Below, piece after piece: positions 25,914 through 35,279 of a DNA stretch of 64,000 bases (positions are counted from its first letter, which is position 1; each line of letters begins with the position of its first letter). The DNA is from Rhizobiales bacterium 32-66-11. Lineage in GTDB: Bacteria; Pseudomonadota; Alphaproteobacteria; Rhizobiales; Xanthobacteraceae. Under the pieces are notes generated by a model, which saw only the letters and a program-made list of their open reading frames with translations, did not search any database and was not told the origin of the DNA. The translations under genes and the position numbers were made by a program. The stretch is from assembly GCA_002304505.1 (NCBI GenBank), contig NCEH01000005.1, positions 1 through 64,000 of the forward strand, given 5' to 3'.

Positions 25914-27065
25914 TCACTGGCGGAAGGCAGCGAGCTTGTGCTCGTCTATGGTGATGCCGAGGCCAGGCCCTTCGGGTGGGCGGATGCCGCCCGCCTCATA
26001 GGGAAAGGCCTCGACGATGATGTCGTCCTCGAAATAGGCGCCGCCGACCCGGCAGGGATGCTTGCCCTTCGGAGCGGAGACGGGGATCACCGCCGGCAGT
26101 GTCACGGCCGGGCGGGACAAGGCGAAATGCACGTTGGCGGCATTGCCCACACCGGATTCGATCGATCCGTTCACGTCGCAGGCAAGGCCCGCCGCCTCAG
26201 CGATGGCGGCGACGGCCCCGGCCGCGCGCAGGCCGCCCGCCTTCGCAAGATAGATGGAGATGCAGTCCGCCGCGCGGGCCTCGACAAGATCCAGGGCGTC
26301 ACGCGGCGTCCAGCAACTCTCGTCGGCCACCACGGGAATGGATGTCCCCCCCGTCACCGCCGCCATGTGTGCGAGGCCGCATACGGGCTGCTCCACGAAC
26401 GACAGTTCGTCGGTCGCAAACCGGGAGAGGACGGCGAGGGCCGTCTTGGAATTGGCGTAGCCCTGGTTCGCGTCGAGCCGCAGCAGCATGTCCGGACCGA
26501 GACGCGCCCGCAGGGCCCGCACCAGCGCGACATCGCGCTCGGCATTCTCGCCGCCCTTGATCTGCAGCGCCCGGATGCCATCGGCGGCGGCCGCCTCCGC
26601 TTCCGCGATGGCATCGTCGTGCGGCATCAGCCCCACCATGTGGGCGACCTGCACCCGCTTGCGCACCTCGCCGCCCAGCAGGCGGTAGACGGGCTGGCCG
26701 AGCGCCTTGCCCCAGATGTCGTGCAGCGCCATCTCGACTGCGCATTTGGCATAGGTGTGGCCCACCACGACGCGCTCCATGGCGGCCGCCGCCTCGGCGA
26801 TGTTGCACGGGTCGCGGCCGGTGAGCGCGGGGGCGATCTGGCTCTCCACGATGGTGCGGACGGTCTCGCGGGTTTCGCCCGCCCGGCGCCCGAAATCGCC
26901 CCCCCAGTCTGGCAGCGGCACCGCCTCGCCATAGCCGGTGATGCCGGTGTCGGTGGTGACGCGCACGAGCACGAAATGCCCCAGTCCCTGGAGCAGCCCG
27001 TTCCAGCGGAACTCCCGCCGGACGGGAAGGGAAAATGGGATGGCCTCGATGCCGGTGATCTTCAT
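25914..27065 (-). CDS. Enolase-superfamily enzyme, muconate lactonizing enzyme (MLE) subgroup-like
   Basis: A 383-residue TIM-barrel enzyme that should remove a proton alpha to a carboxylate bound to Mg. Metal ligands are clear: Asp198 in LDAN, Glu225 in FVEQP and Asp248 in ADES. Lys170 (QIKGG) matches the second Lys of the KxK motif, but the first is Gln168, and the Lys on the opposite face (Lys273 in muconate cycloisomerase) is Tyr272 in ISIYLAKAGG. That makes a standard two-base racemase or epimerase less likely and leaves a one-base dehydration, cycloisomerisation or stereospecific epimerisation as options. First gene of the operon, divergent from the XRE-cupin gene. Confidence 0.82.
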   Translation of the reverse strand: MKITGIEAIPFSLPVRREFRWNGLLQGLGHFVLVRVTTDTGITGYGEAVPLPDWGGDFGRRAGETRETVRTIVESQIAPALTGRDPCNIAEAAAAMERVVVGHTYAKCAVEMALHDIWGKALGQPVYRLLGGEVRKRVQVAHMVGLMPHDDAIAEAEAAAADGIRALQIKGGENAERDVALVRALRARLGPDMLLRLDANQGYANSKTALAVLSRFATDELSFVEQPVCGLAHMAAVTGGTSIPVVADESCWTPRDALDLVEARAADCISIYLAKAGGLRAAGAVAAIAEAAGLACDVNGSIESGVGNAANVHFALSRPAVTLPAVIPVSAPKGKHPCRVGGAYFEDDIIVEAFPYEAGGIRPPEGPGLGITIDEHKLAAFRQ

Positions 27066-27109
27066 GCCGAGCTTCTTCGCGTTCGCAATCTTGGCGCATA
27101 GGAAAAATC

Positions 27110-27133
27110 AGGAAATAATTTCCTGCAAGGAAA
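27110..27133. promoter_or_regulatory. Two overlapping dyads, candidate operator for the XRE-cupin regulator
   Basis: AGGAAATAATTTCCT (27110-27124) is a perfect seven-base-arm dyad, and TTTCCTGCAAGGAAA (27119-27133) is a second perfect dyad sharing its arm. Another AGGAAA lies just upstream (from 27100). The cluster sits between the divergent starts at 27065 and 27283, in AT-rich sequence that contrasts with its surroundings. Confidence 0.6.
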
Positions 27134-27282
27134 AAATTTAGCGAAAATGGCTCAGGCTTGCATTTTGAGCAAAGTGCGGAAAATATGGGCGCGTGCTTCC
27201 TCCCGCTTCCCGAGGCGCTCCCGCGTCGGGCGCCCTCCGGGACCGGCGTCTATGGCGGGGGCGGCAGGGAGCGGGGAGAGGG

Positions 27283-27966
27283 ATGGTGGCGCAGGCTTTC
27301 GGGGACGCCGGCGAGCAGATCGGGCAGCACCTCAGACGCACACGCAAGGAGCGCAAGCTTACCCTGACGGCGGTCGGCCAGATGACGGGCGTCTCACCGT
27401 CCGCTTTGTCGAAGATCGAGAACGGCCTTGTCTCGCCCTCCTTCGACATCATCAAGCGCATCTGCGACGGCCTCGGGCTGCCGATCGAGGATCTGGTGGC
27501 GCCCGGCGCGCCGCAGGAGCCGGCACAGGTTCTCGGCCGCAAGACCACCACCCGCCGGGGAGAGGGCGCCCGCTTCACCAGCGGCCAATACGACTATCGC
27601 GCCCACGCCACCGAGCTGTCGCGCAAGGGAATGGTGCCGCTGGAGATGGTCGTGCGGGCCCGCTCGGTCGATGAATTCGACCATTGGAGCCGGCACAATG
27701 GCGAGGAGTTCGTCTATGTCCTGTCCGGCGCGATCGACGTGCACACCGAATTCTACGCGCCCTTCCGCCTCGAAGCGGGCGAGAGCGCCTATTTCGACAG
27801 CTCGATGGCCCACCTCTACGTGTCGGTAACGGATGAAGACGCCCGCGTGCTCTCGGTCTCCTACGACCCGGAACAGGGCAAGAACCACGTCTCGGCCTTC
27901 ATGAACGCCTCCGCCCGACCCGTTGTCGCGATTGATCGACGGCAACCGCGAAAGGCAAAGGCCTAG
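27283..27966 (+). CDS. XRE-family regulator with C-terminal cupin domain
   Basis: A 227-residue regulator. Residues about 15-70 carry an XRE helix-turn-helix (LTAVGQMTGVSPSALSKIEN, then SPSFDIIKRI). The cupin sensor spans roughly 135-215, with GEEFVYVLSGAI and LEAGESAYFDSSMAHLYVS as the two motifs. Such PuuR-like proteins bind amino-acid or polyamine-type ligands. It probably controls the divergent MLE-TRAP-HyuAB-GGT operon through the dyads at 27110-27133. I chose ATG 27283; GTG at 27286 has better spacing to GGGGAGAGG and is almost equally likely. Confidence 0.88.
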   Translation: MVAQAFGDAGEQIGQHLRRTRKERKLTLTAVGQMTGVSPSALSKIENGLVSPSFDIIKRICDGLGLPIEDLVAPGAPQEPAQVLGRKTTTRRGEGARFTSGQYDYRAHATELSRKGMVPLEMVVRARSVDEFDHWSRHNGEEFVYVLSGAIDVHTEFYAPFRLEAGESAYFDSSMAHLYVSVTDEDARVLSVSYDPEQGKNHVSAFMNASARPVVAIDRRQPRKAKA

Positions 27967-28109
27967 GACCTGTTGACAGAGGGGCTATTGCCATTCCGCG
28001 GGGCAGCCCACGAAAGTTCAGGCAACCTCCTCGGCCCTCCACCGTGCATCGGCGCTGAGGAAGGGCTCGCCGAGCCCGGTATCGCGCGCTCGTCGCCAAG
28101 CGTGCGATT

Positions 28110-30308
28110 TCAGCTGAGTTCGGGAAGCCGGTCGAGATGCTTGTCCAGGGTGACGGGATAGTCGCGCACCCTGACGCCCGTGGCGTTGTAGATGGCATTG
28201 GCGGTGGCCGCCGCGACGCCGCAGATGCCGAGTTCGCCTACGCCCTTGGCCTTCATCGGTGAGGACATGGGGTCGGTCTCGTCGAGGAAAATGACGTCCT
28301 GGTGCGGAATGTCGGCGTGAACCGGCACCTCATAGCCGGCGAGATCATGATTGACGAAGAAGCCGAGACGTTTGTCGATCTTCAGATCCTCCATCAGCGC
28401 CGCGCCCACCCCCATGGTCATGGCGCCGATGACCTGGCTGCGGGCGGTCTTGGGGTTGAGGATGCGCCCGGCGGCACACACGGCCAGCATGCGCCGCACC
28501 CGCACTTCACCGGTCACCACGTCCACGCCCACTTCCACGAAATGACCGCCGAAGGTGGATTGCTGGTACTTTTCGCTGAGGTCGCCATATTCCATCGTAT
28601 CCTCACCGGAAAGCCCGTCCGCACCCGCCGCTTCAGTCAGGGGAACGCTGCGATTGCCGAGGCGCACATCGCCGTTGGCGAACACGGCATCGGCGGAATT
28701 GAAACCGAGCTTCTGGGCGACCGCTTCGCGCAGCTTCACGCACGCGGCATAGACGCCGGCAGTGGAGCTGTTGCCCCCCCATTGGCCGCCCGATCCGGCC
28801 GACACGGGGAAGCTGGAATCCCCAAGGCGCACGCGCACCTTTTCCAGCGGCAGACCCATCATCTCCGCCGCGGTCTGGGCGATCACGGTATAGCTCCCGG
28901 TGCCGATGTCAGTCATATCGGTCTCGACCGTGAGCATGCCTTTGTTGTCGAGGCGCACCCGCGCCCCGGATTTCATCACAAGGTTATTGCGGAAGGCCGC
29001 CGCCACTCCCATGCCGACCAACCAGTCCCCGTCGCGCACGCGGCCAGGCTGCGCGGCGCGCGCGCTCCAGCCGAACCGCTCGGCGCCCAATTGCAGGCAC
29101 TCCACAAGGCGACGCTGAGAGAACGGCCTGTCGGGATGCTCCGGGTCCACCTGGGTATCGTTGGCGACGCGAAACGCGATGGGGTCCATGCCGAGCTTTT
29201 CCGCCATTTCGTCCATGGCGATCTCGAGCGCCATCAGGCCCGGTGCCTCGCCGGGCGCGCGCATGGCGTTGCCCTCCGGCAAATCGAGCACCGCGAGGCG
29301 CAGCGCCGTCATGCGGTTCTCCCCGGCATAAAGCAGGCGCGTCTGCTGTACGGCAAGCTCAGGCCCACCGCCCGGCAGGTCGCCGGACCAGCTCTCATGG
29401 CCGACGGCGGTGATCTTCCCATCCGGCGTGGCGCCGATGCGGATGCGCTGGATGGTGGCGGGGCGATGGGTGGTGTTGTTGAACATCATCGGCCGCGACA
29501 GGGCCACTTTCACCGGCCGGCGCGCCGCGCGGGCGCCAAGGGCGGCCATCAGCGCATCCGCCCGCAGAAACAACTTTCCGCCGAAACCTCCGCCGATGAA
29601 GGGCGAGACAAGGCGCACGTTCTGCTTTGGAATGCCAAGGGTCGCCGCCATGTCGTCGACGCCCCAGGCGATCATCTGGTTGGAGGTCCAGAGCGTGAGC
29701 TTGTCGCCCGTCCAGGCCGCGATGGTGGCATGCGGTTCCATCATCGCATGGGCTTGGTCGGGCGTGCTGTAGGTCTCGTCGAGCGTCACCGGCGCGGCGG
29801 CGAATGCGGCCGTGAAATCCCCGCGCGCGCTGTCCGCCTGGGTATCCGTCGGCGGGGTCGCACTCTTGCGCGCATCCGAAAGGTCGAACGCGCCGTCGGC
29901 TTTCACGTAATCGACGCGAATAAGCTGGGCCGCCGCCCGCGCCTGTTCGAAGCTTTCCGCCACCACCACGGCGACCGCTTGATGATAATGTTCGATGTCC
30001 GGGCCGCCCAGCAGCTTTGCGGTGTTCTTGCTGCCTTTGTCCAACCTGCCGGCATTTTCCGCGGTGACGATGGCAATCACCCCGGGCGCAGCCTTGGCGC
30101 GCGACAGGTCCATGGAGGCGATCCGCCCCTTTGCGATGGCGGCACCCAACACATGGCCGTAGGCCGCGTTCGCCACGCCTTCGTGGTGCTCATAGGCGTA
30201 CGGCGCCGTGCCGGTGGTTTTCAGCGGCCCGTCGATGCGATCGAGCGGATGGCCCACGACCTTGAGCTGGTCGATGGGATTGGTGGTTGCGGGCGTATTG
30301 AATTTCAT
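28110..30308 (-). CDS. paoC: Molybdopterin-binding subunit of periplasmic aldehyde oxidoreductase (PaoC-like)
   Basis: A 732-residue large subunit of the xanthine oxidase family, carrying the molybdenum cofactor and oxidising aromatic or aliphatic aldehydes to acids. FIGGGFGGKLFLRADAL and AMRAPGEAPGLMALE are cofactor-contact segments, and GVGELGICG near the C-terminus holds the catalytic Glu. Start at 30308, four bases after paoB. No signal peptide of its own; in E. coli the complex is exported on the Tat signal of PaoA. A paoD (XdhC-like) maturation gene is not seen here. Confidence 0.9.
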   Translation of the reverse strand: MKFNTPATTNPIDQLKVVGHPLDRIDGPLKTTGTAPYAYEHHEGVANAAYGHVLGAAIAKGRIASMDLSRAKAAPGVIAIVTAENAGRLDKGSKNTAKLLGGPDIEHYHQAVAVVVAESFEQARAAAQLIRVDYVKADGAFDLSDARKSATPPTDTQADSARGDFTAAFAAAPVTLDETYSTPDQAHAMMEPHATIAAWTGDKLTLWTSNQMIAWGVDDMAATLGIPKQNVRLVSPFIGGGFGGKLFLRADALMAALGARAARRPVKVALSRPMMFNNTTHRPATIQRIRIGATPDGKITAVGHESWSGDLPGGGPELAVQQTRLLYAGENRMTALRLAVLDLPEGNAMRAPGEAPGLMALEIAMDEMAEKLGMDPIAFRVANDTQVDPEHPDRPFSQRRLVECLQLGAERFGWSARAAQPGRVRDGDWLVGMGVAAAFRNNLVMKSGARVRLDNKGMLTVETDMTDIGTGSYTVIAQTAAEMMGLPLEKVRVRLGDSSFPVSAGSGGQWGGNSSTAGVYAACVKLREAVAQKLGFNSADAVFANGDVRLGNRSVPLTEAAGADGLSGEDTMEYGDLSEKYQQSTFGGHFVEVGVDVVTGEVRVRRMLAVCAAGRILNPKTARSQVIGAMTMGVGAALMEDLKIDKRLGFFVNHDLAGYEVPVHADIPHQDVIFLDETDPMSSPMKAKGVGELGICGVAAATANAIYNATGVRVRDYPVTLDKHLDRLPELS

Positions 30309-30312
30309 GGGC

Positions 30313-31263
30313 TCAACCCTTCGCCTCGGCGAGCGCGCCGGCCAGCGTGCGTCGGACCAATGGCAGCTTGAATGCGTTGTCGCTGGTGGGCTTGGCGTCT
30401 GCGAGCAGCCGCTCGGCCACCGCCGTGGCGCCGCGGGGCATCTGGGCCTCCGCCGCTTCCATCCGCCATGGCTTGTGCGCCACGCCCCCGAGAGCCACGT
30501 TGCCCGTTCCGTCCCGCTGGACGATGGCGGCCACGGACACGAGCGCAAACGCATAAGAGGCCCGGTCACGCACCTTTCGATAGATGTGCGTCCCGCCGAT
30601 GGGCTTCGGCAACGTCACGGCGGTGATGAGTTCTCCCGCGTCCAGCACCGTCTCCTTGTCCGGCGTGTCGCCGGGAAGGCGGTGGAAATCGGCAATGGCG
30701 ATGCTGCGCGTGGTGCCGTTGGCTTTTACCGTTTCCACGGTGGCGTCGAGCGCGCGCATGGCCACCGCCATGTCACTGGGATGGACGGCGATGCAGGCTT
30801 CGCTTGCACCCAGCACGGCGTGCTGGCGGCTGAACCCGCCGATCGCCGCGCAGCCGCTGCCGGGCTGACGTTTGTTGCAGGGCATGTTGGTGTCGTAGAA
30901 ATAGGGGCAGCGGGTGCGCTGGAGCAGATTGCCGGCCGTGGTCGCCTTGTTCCGCAGCTGCCCCGAGGCGCCCGCCAGCAGGGCCCGCGACAGGACGCCA
31001 TAATCGCGGCGCACCCGCGCGTCTGCGGCCAGATCGGTATTGCGGACCAAGGCGCCGATCCGCAGACCACCCTCGTTCGTAGGCTCGATCTTGTCGAGCC
31101 CTAGACCGTTGACATCGATGAGGTGGCCCGGCGTTTCGATCTCCAGCTTCATGAGGTCAAGCAGGTTCGTCCCGCCGGCAATGAACTTCGCGTCCGGGAC
31201 GCGGGCCGCGGCGGCGACGGCTTCGGCTGGAGATGCCGCCCGCTCATAGGTGAAGGACTTCAT
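30313..31263 (-). CDS. paoB: FAD-binding subunit of periplasmic aldehyde oxidoreductase (PaoB-like)
   Basis: A 316-residue FAD subunit (CO dehydrogenase flavoprotein fold). [15 protein letters not shown] is the FAD pyrophosphate-binding motif and [21 protein letters not shown] the second. A cluster of cysteines ([15 protein letters not shown] and GCAAIGG) matches the extra [4Fe-4S] site known in E. coli PaoB. Its start overlaps the paoA stop by four bases, so the two are translationally coupled. Confidence 0.9.
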   Translation of the reverse strand: MKSFTYERAASPAEAVAAAARVPDAKFIAGGTNLLDLMKLEIETPGHLIDVNGLGLDKIEPTNEGGLRIGALVRNTDLAADARVRRDYGVLSRALLAGASGQLRNKATTAGNLLQRTRCPYFYDTNMPCNKRQPGSGCAAIGGFSRQHAVLGASEACIAVHPSDMAVAMRALDATVETVKANGTTRSIAIADFHRLPGDTPDKETVLDAGELITAVTLPKPIGGTHIYRKVRDRASYAFALVSVAAIVQRDGTGNVALGGVAHKPWRMEAAEAQMPRGATAVAERLLADAKPTSDNAFKLPLVRRTLAGALAEAKG

Positions 31264-31904
31264 GCCTGCCTCCCGGCCACTTCGCTGATGGCATCAAGGA
31301 TGTTGGAATAGGCGCCGCACCGGCAGATATTGCCGCTCATGCGCTCGCGCATCTCCGCGGCCGTGACGTCAGGGGCTGCGGTCAGATCGGCGCTCACATG
31401 GCTTGGAATACCGGCCTTGATCTCCCCCAGCATCGCAACGGCGGAACAGATCTGCCCTGGCGTGCAATAGCCGCACTGAAAGCCGTCGTGTTTCACGAAC
31501 GCGGCCTGCATGGCGTGGAGATTTTCCGGTGTCCCCAACCCCTCGATGGTGGTGACGTGGTCGCCTTCGTGCATCACCGCGAGCGTCAGGCACGAATTGA
31601 TGCGCCGGCCATCCACCATCACCGTGCAGGCGCCGCACTGCCCGTGGTCGCAGCCCTTCTTCGTGCCGGTGAGGTGCAAATGCTCGCGCAGGGCGTCCAG
31701 CAATGTGGTTCGATTGTCGAGCTCGAGCTGCTGGGGGACCCCGTTCACCTCGAATGAAACTTTGGAATTCATGGAGTTCATGGAATTTCCACCAGCTTGC
31801 GCGCGCGCTGCCGACGGGGCGGCGGATGCGGTCACCGTCACGGACAGCGCGGTTCCGATCAGCAGCGCACGCCGGGTGACCGCCAGGTCGCATGGAGTCT
31901 GCAC
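31260..31904 (-). CDS. paoA: [2Fe-2S] subunit of periplasmic aldehyde oxidoreductase (PaoA-like), Tat-exported
   Basis: A 214-residue protein with a Tat signal ([17 protein letters not shown] cleavage near residue 36). [16 protein letters not shown] forms the plant-type [2Fe-2S] site and CGYCTPGQ with GNICRCGAY the second. Start is GTG at 31904, after GGAGT. It passes electrons from the molybdenum centre to FAD. Gene order ABC is as in E. coli paoABC (yagTSR). Confidence 0.9.
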   Translation of the reverse strand: MQTPCDLAVTRRALLIGTALSVTVTASAAPSAARAQAGGNSMNSMNSKVSFEVNGVPQQLELDNRTTLLDALREHLHLTGTKKGCDHGQCGACTVMVDGRRINSCLTLAVMHEGDHVTTIEGLGTPENLHAMQAAFVKHDGFQCGYCTPGQICSAVAMLGEIKAGIPSHVSADLTAAPDVTAAEMRERMSGNICRCGAYSNILDAISEVAGRQA

Positions 31905-32434
31905 TGGATCACTCCCTCATGAGGACGATGGGTCACAGACGCAGCCGCGTCGGACCCCGGTTGTCCCGGTTCAACGTGCGCTGCAACAAACGGATCCAGA
32001 GGGCACTTCACGATTCAGTTGATCAGGCGCGCAGCCGAAACGAGGGCGCATCACCGACGGGCGCCCCAAGTGCATGCCGAAGGAATTGTGGCGCACAGCC
32101 GAGGTGGCGAAAGCCAGCGGCGCAAGCATCGCCTGCGTCACCCGCACCGGCTCGCGGCTCGCACGCATCGCCCGCGCCGGGTGAAGATCGACACGAAGGG
32201 ACGCATGCCGGCGTGACCGGAAGATAGGTCAAGCTTTTTCACTTTTCCTGGCCGGCAAGCTCAGCTAATCGAAGCATGGGGTGTGCCGACTTTGCGCGGC
32301 ACGCGGGACCGAAACGGGGAGAGCGGCATCAGGGCATCTTGCGTCCGGCATTCGCAGCCGAAAGCGCAATTTTAACCCTGGCTTGCCAGTCTCTGTCCGC
32401 GAAGCTCCTTGGGGGCGCGAAGAAAGAGGCCGGC
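31905..32434. other. Region between divergent paoA and the L,D-transpeptidase gene
   Basis: About 530 bases that must hold both promoters. I recognise no gene. Frames through 32030-32220 are rich in Arg, Ala and His and look non-coding. A small CTCATGAG dyad lies near 31916-31923, next to the paoA start. Confidence 0.45.
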
Positions 32435-33076
32435 ATGATGCCCAAACTGTTCAAGACCCTGGCGCTGACCGCCCTGCTTCAGGTCGGCGCATTCGCGTTT
32501 GGTTCCTACGCCATGGCGCAGTCGACGCCGGTGCCGCAGCGCGGCGTTCCCGGCGCGATGCTCGACATCGGCGACCAGCCCGGCCTCGTCCCGCCCGCGG
32601 ACGACGAGGTGGACATGGACCCGGCGTACAAGCGCCAGCCGGTCTATTTCCGCACCACCGAGCCGCCGGGCACCATCATCATCAGCACCGACGACAAATT
32701 CCTGTACCTGGTGGAAGGCAACAACCGCGCGCTGCGCTATGGCATCGGCGTCGGCCGCGACGGCTTCACCTGGAAGGGCCTCGTGACCGTGGTGCGCAAG
32801 GCCGAATGGCCCGATTGGACGCCTCCAGCCGAGATGATCCAGCGCCAGCCCTATCTGCCCCGCTTCATGGCCGGCGGCCCCGGCAACCCGATGGGCGCGC
32901 GCGCGCTCTATCTCGGCGGCACGGTCTACCGTATCCACGGCACCAACCAGCCTGAAACCATCGGCTATGCGGTATCCTCCGGCTGCTTCCGTCTGGTGAA
33001 CAGCGAGATCATCGACCTCTACACCCGCGTTCCCGTGGGCACCAAGGTCATCGTGCGCCAGGCGGTCACGCTCTGA
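32435..33076 (+). CDS. L,D-transpeptidase (YkuD domain), exported
   Basis: A 213-residue periplasmic enzyme with a signal peptide (MMPKLFKTLALTALL to AMAQ, about residues 1-28). The YkuD domain begins near residue 75 (PGTIIISTDDKFLYLV) and shows IHGTNQP and SSGCFRLVN, giving the catalytic His and Cys. It should form 3-3 cross-links in peptidoglycan or attach proteins to it. ATG at 32435 follows AAAGAGGCCGGC; the adjacent ATG at 32438 is equivalent. Many paralogues are usual in this bacterial group. Confidence 0.9.
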   Translation: MMPKLFKTLALTALLQVGAFAFGSYAMAQSTPVPQRGVPGAMLDIGDQPGLVPPADDEVDMDPAYKRQPVYFRTTEPPGTIIISTDDKFLYLVEGNNRALRYGIGVGRDGFTWKGLVTVVRKAEWPDWTPPAEMIQRQPYLPRFMAGGPGNPMGARALYLGGTVYRIHGTNQPETIGYAVSSGCFRLVNSEIIDLYTRVPVGTKVIVRQAVTL

Positions 33077-33182
33077 TCCCCGGCACCGCCCGGTGCCGCA
33101 GCTACGGCCGCCGCATCCGCGGCGGCTTCTTCTTCCTTCCAATCACCTTCTTCCTTCCAATCACCTCAATGGGGCGGGATTC

Positions 33183-34196
33183 ATGAAGACACTCCTGGCG
33201 TTGCTGAGCGGCGCCGTCGTGGCGCTCTCGGCGCACGGCGCGAGCGCGCAGACGCTCAAGGCGGTCAAAGATCGCGGCGAGCTGGTGTGCGGCGTCAGCC
33301 GCGGACTGCCCGGCTTTTCCAATCCGGACGCCACCGGCAAGTGGAGCGGCTTCGACGTCGACCTGTGCCGCGGCATCGCCGCCGCGGTGCTGAACGATCC
33401 CTCCAAGGTGAAGTTCGTGCCGCTGAACGCCGAGGAGCGCTTCGCCGCGCTGAAGGACGGCAAGGTGGACGTGCTCTCGCGCAATTCCACCTGGACCTTG
33501 CAGCGCGAAGGCGAGCTCGGCCTGCTGTTCGGCCCCATCACCTATTATGACGGCCAGGGCTTCTTGGTGCGCGCGGCACGCAAGATCACCTCGGCCGTAG
33601 AACTGGACAATTCCAAGGTCTGCGTCCAGGCCGGCACCACCGCCGCCAATTATGCGACGGATTATTTCGCCGCCAACAATATGAAGCTCGAGCTGATCGC
33701 CCTGCCCTCCTCGGACGAGCTGGTGAAGGCCTATGAGAGCGGCAAATGCGACACCATCACCACCGACGTCTCGCAGCTCTATTCGCTGCGCCTGGTGCTG
33801 GCCAAGCCCGGCGACCATATCGTGCTGCCGGACGTGATCTCCAAGGAGCCCCTCGGCCCCGTGGTGCGCCAGGGCGATGATCAATGGTTCAATGTGGTCA
33901 AATGGACCCATTACGCCATGCTGAACGCCGAGGAACTGGGCGTGAACAGCGGCAATCTCGACCAGGCCCTGAAGTCCGAGAAGCCGGACGTGAAGCGCCT
34001 CGTCGGCACCGACGGCAATTATGGCGAGCAGATCGGCCTCACGAAGGATTTCGCGGTGCGCATCGTGAAGGCCGTGGGCAATTACGGCGAAGTGTTCGAA
34101 CGCAACGTGGGCGCCGGCTCCAAGCTCGGCATCCCGCGCGGCATCAACCAGCTTTGGAGCACCGGCGGCATCCAATACGCCCCGCCCGTGCGCTGA
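33183..34196 (+). CDS. Amino-acid ABC transporter substrate-binding protein (AapJ/BztA-like)
   Basis: A 337-residue periplasmic receptor of family 3. Signal peptide residues 1-23 (LLALLSGAVVALSAHGASAQ). GFSNPDATGKWSGFDVDLCR and LPSSDELVKAYESGKCDTI are typical of the general L-amino-acid receptor AapJ. In rhizobia aapJ is followed by aapQMP; none is present here, so this is an orphan copy that may share the permease of another locus. A hairpin follows the stop. Confidence 0.88.
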   Translation: MKTLLALLSGAVVALSAHGASAQTLKAVKDRGELVCGVSRGLPGFSNPDATGKWSGFDVDLCRGIAAAVLNDPSKVKFVPLNAEERFAALKDGKVDVLSRNSTWTLQREGELGLLFGPITYYDGQGFLVRAARKITSAVELDNSKVCVQAGTTAANYATDYFAANNMKLELIALPSSDELVKAYESGKCDTITTDVSQLYSLRLVLAKPGDHIVLPDVISKEPLGPVVRQGDDQWFNVVKWTHYAMLNAEELGVNSGNLDQALKSEKPDVKRLVGTDGNYGEQIGLTKDFAVRIVKAVGNYGEVFERNVGAGSKLGIPRGINQLWSTGGIQYAPPVR

Positions 34197-34212
34197 GGTT
34201 TGCGCAGATTGC

Positions 34213-34244
34213 CTCTGCCGCTCGCTGGAATGTGAGCGGCAGAG
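34213..34244 (+). terminator. Hairpin after the amino-acid binding protein gene
   Basis: CTCTGCCGCTC (34213-34223) pairs perfectly with GAGCGGCAGAG (34234-34244) across a ten-base loop. The following TGTCGTTGCGTTATT is only mildly T-rich. Placed 17 bases after the stop. Confidence 0.65.
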
Positions 34245-34455
34245 TGTCGTTGCGTTATTGATCAGAGCTGCCCCCGCACGCCCTGCGTACGTCGCGGCGC
34301 CCTGGAACCGCCAGCCTGATCCGGCGGCCTGACGCAGATGAAGAGAAGGACCCCACGCGGGTTCGGCCTGCCTCGACAAGCGCGGCGCGGACCGATACGA
34401 AAGGCGCGGGTGCTGTGCCGGCACTGAAAGAAGGGGTCGCCGCGCGACCGTCCGC

Positions 34456-35238
34456 ATGAGCGAGCCCAGCCGACGCCTCGAAAAGATCGCCTTCGTGGCC
34501 AGCGATACCACCGAGGCCCAGGCCGCCCGCACGCGCCTGATTCAGCGCTATGGCGATGTTGCGGAAGCCGATGCGGACGTGATCGTCGCGCTCGGCGGCG
34601 ACGGGCTGATGCTCCAGACCATGCATGCCTTCCGAGATCGCGGCGTGCCGATCTACGGCATGCATCGCGGCTCCGTCGGCTTCCTGATGAACACCTATCG
34701 CGAGGACGCGCTTCGGGAGCGGCTCGCCGCCGCCCAGCATGTGGTCATCCACCCGCTCATCATGGAGGCGGTCGACCGCGCCGGCATGCGCTATCAGGCG
34801 CCCGCCATCAACGAAGTGGCCTTGCTGCGCCAGACCTATCAGGCCGCCAAGCTGCGGGTCTCCATCGACGGCAAGGTACGGCTGGAGGAATTGATCTGCG
34901 ACGGCATGATCGTCGCGACACCCGCCGGCTCCACCGCCTATAATCTCTCCGCCCATGGGCCGATCCTGCCGCTGAGCACCGCCTTGCTCGCCATCACGCC
35001 CATCTCCCCCTTCCGCCCCCGGCGCTGGCGCGGAGCGCTGGTGCCGGACAAGGCGCGCATCGACATTTCGGTGCTGGAGCCGGAAAAGCGGCCGGTGAGC
35101 GCGGTGGCGGACCATTACGAGGTGCGCGACATCGTCAGCGTATCCGCGCGGCTCGATCCGACATCCTCCATGGATATGCTGTTCGACCCCGACCACAGCC
35201 TGGACGAACGCATCCTGCGCGAACAATTCGTCTACTGA
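34456..35238 (+). CDS. nadK: NAD kinase
   Basis: A 260-residue cytoplasmic enzyme that phosphorylates NAD to NADP with [13 protein letters not shown] holds the GGDG motif, INEVALLR the conserved NE/D motif, and [18 protein letters not shown] the substrate-binding segment. Length fits the short proteobacterial form. The gene stands alone between an ABC receptor and the polysaccharide acetylation pair. Confidence 0.93.
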   Translation: MSEPSRRLEKIAFVASDTTEAQAARTRLIQRYGDVAEADADVIVALGGDGLMLQTMHAFRDRGVPIYGMHRGSVGFLMNTYREDALRERLAAAQHVVIHPLIMEAVDRAGMRYQAPAINEVALLRQTYQAAKLRVSIDGKVRLEELICDGMIVATPAGSTAYNLSAHGPILPLSTALLAITPISPFRPRRWRGALVPDKARIDISVLEPEKRPVSAVADHYEVRDIVSVSARLDPTSSMDMLFDPDHSLDERILREQFVY

Positions 35239-35279
35239 TTTCGACCAACGCGCCCCGCGCGGCCCGAGAATAGAGTGAA

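Noticed and set aside
32030..32220. A possible short DNA-binding peptide with a GRPK motif
   Set aside because: The frame is brief, interrupted upstream and rich in Arg/Ala; too weak to call.
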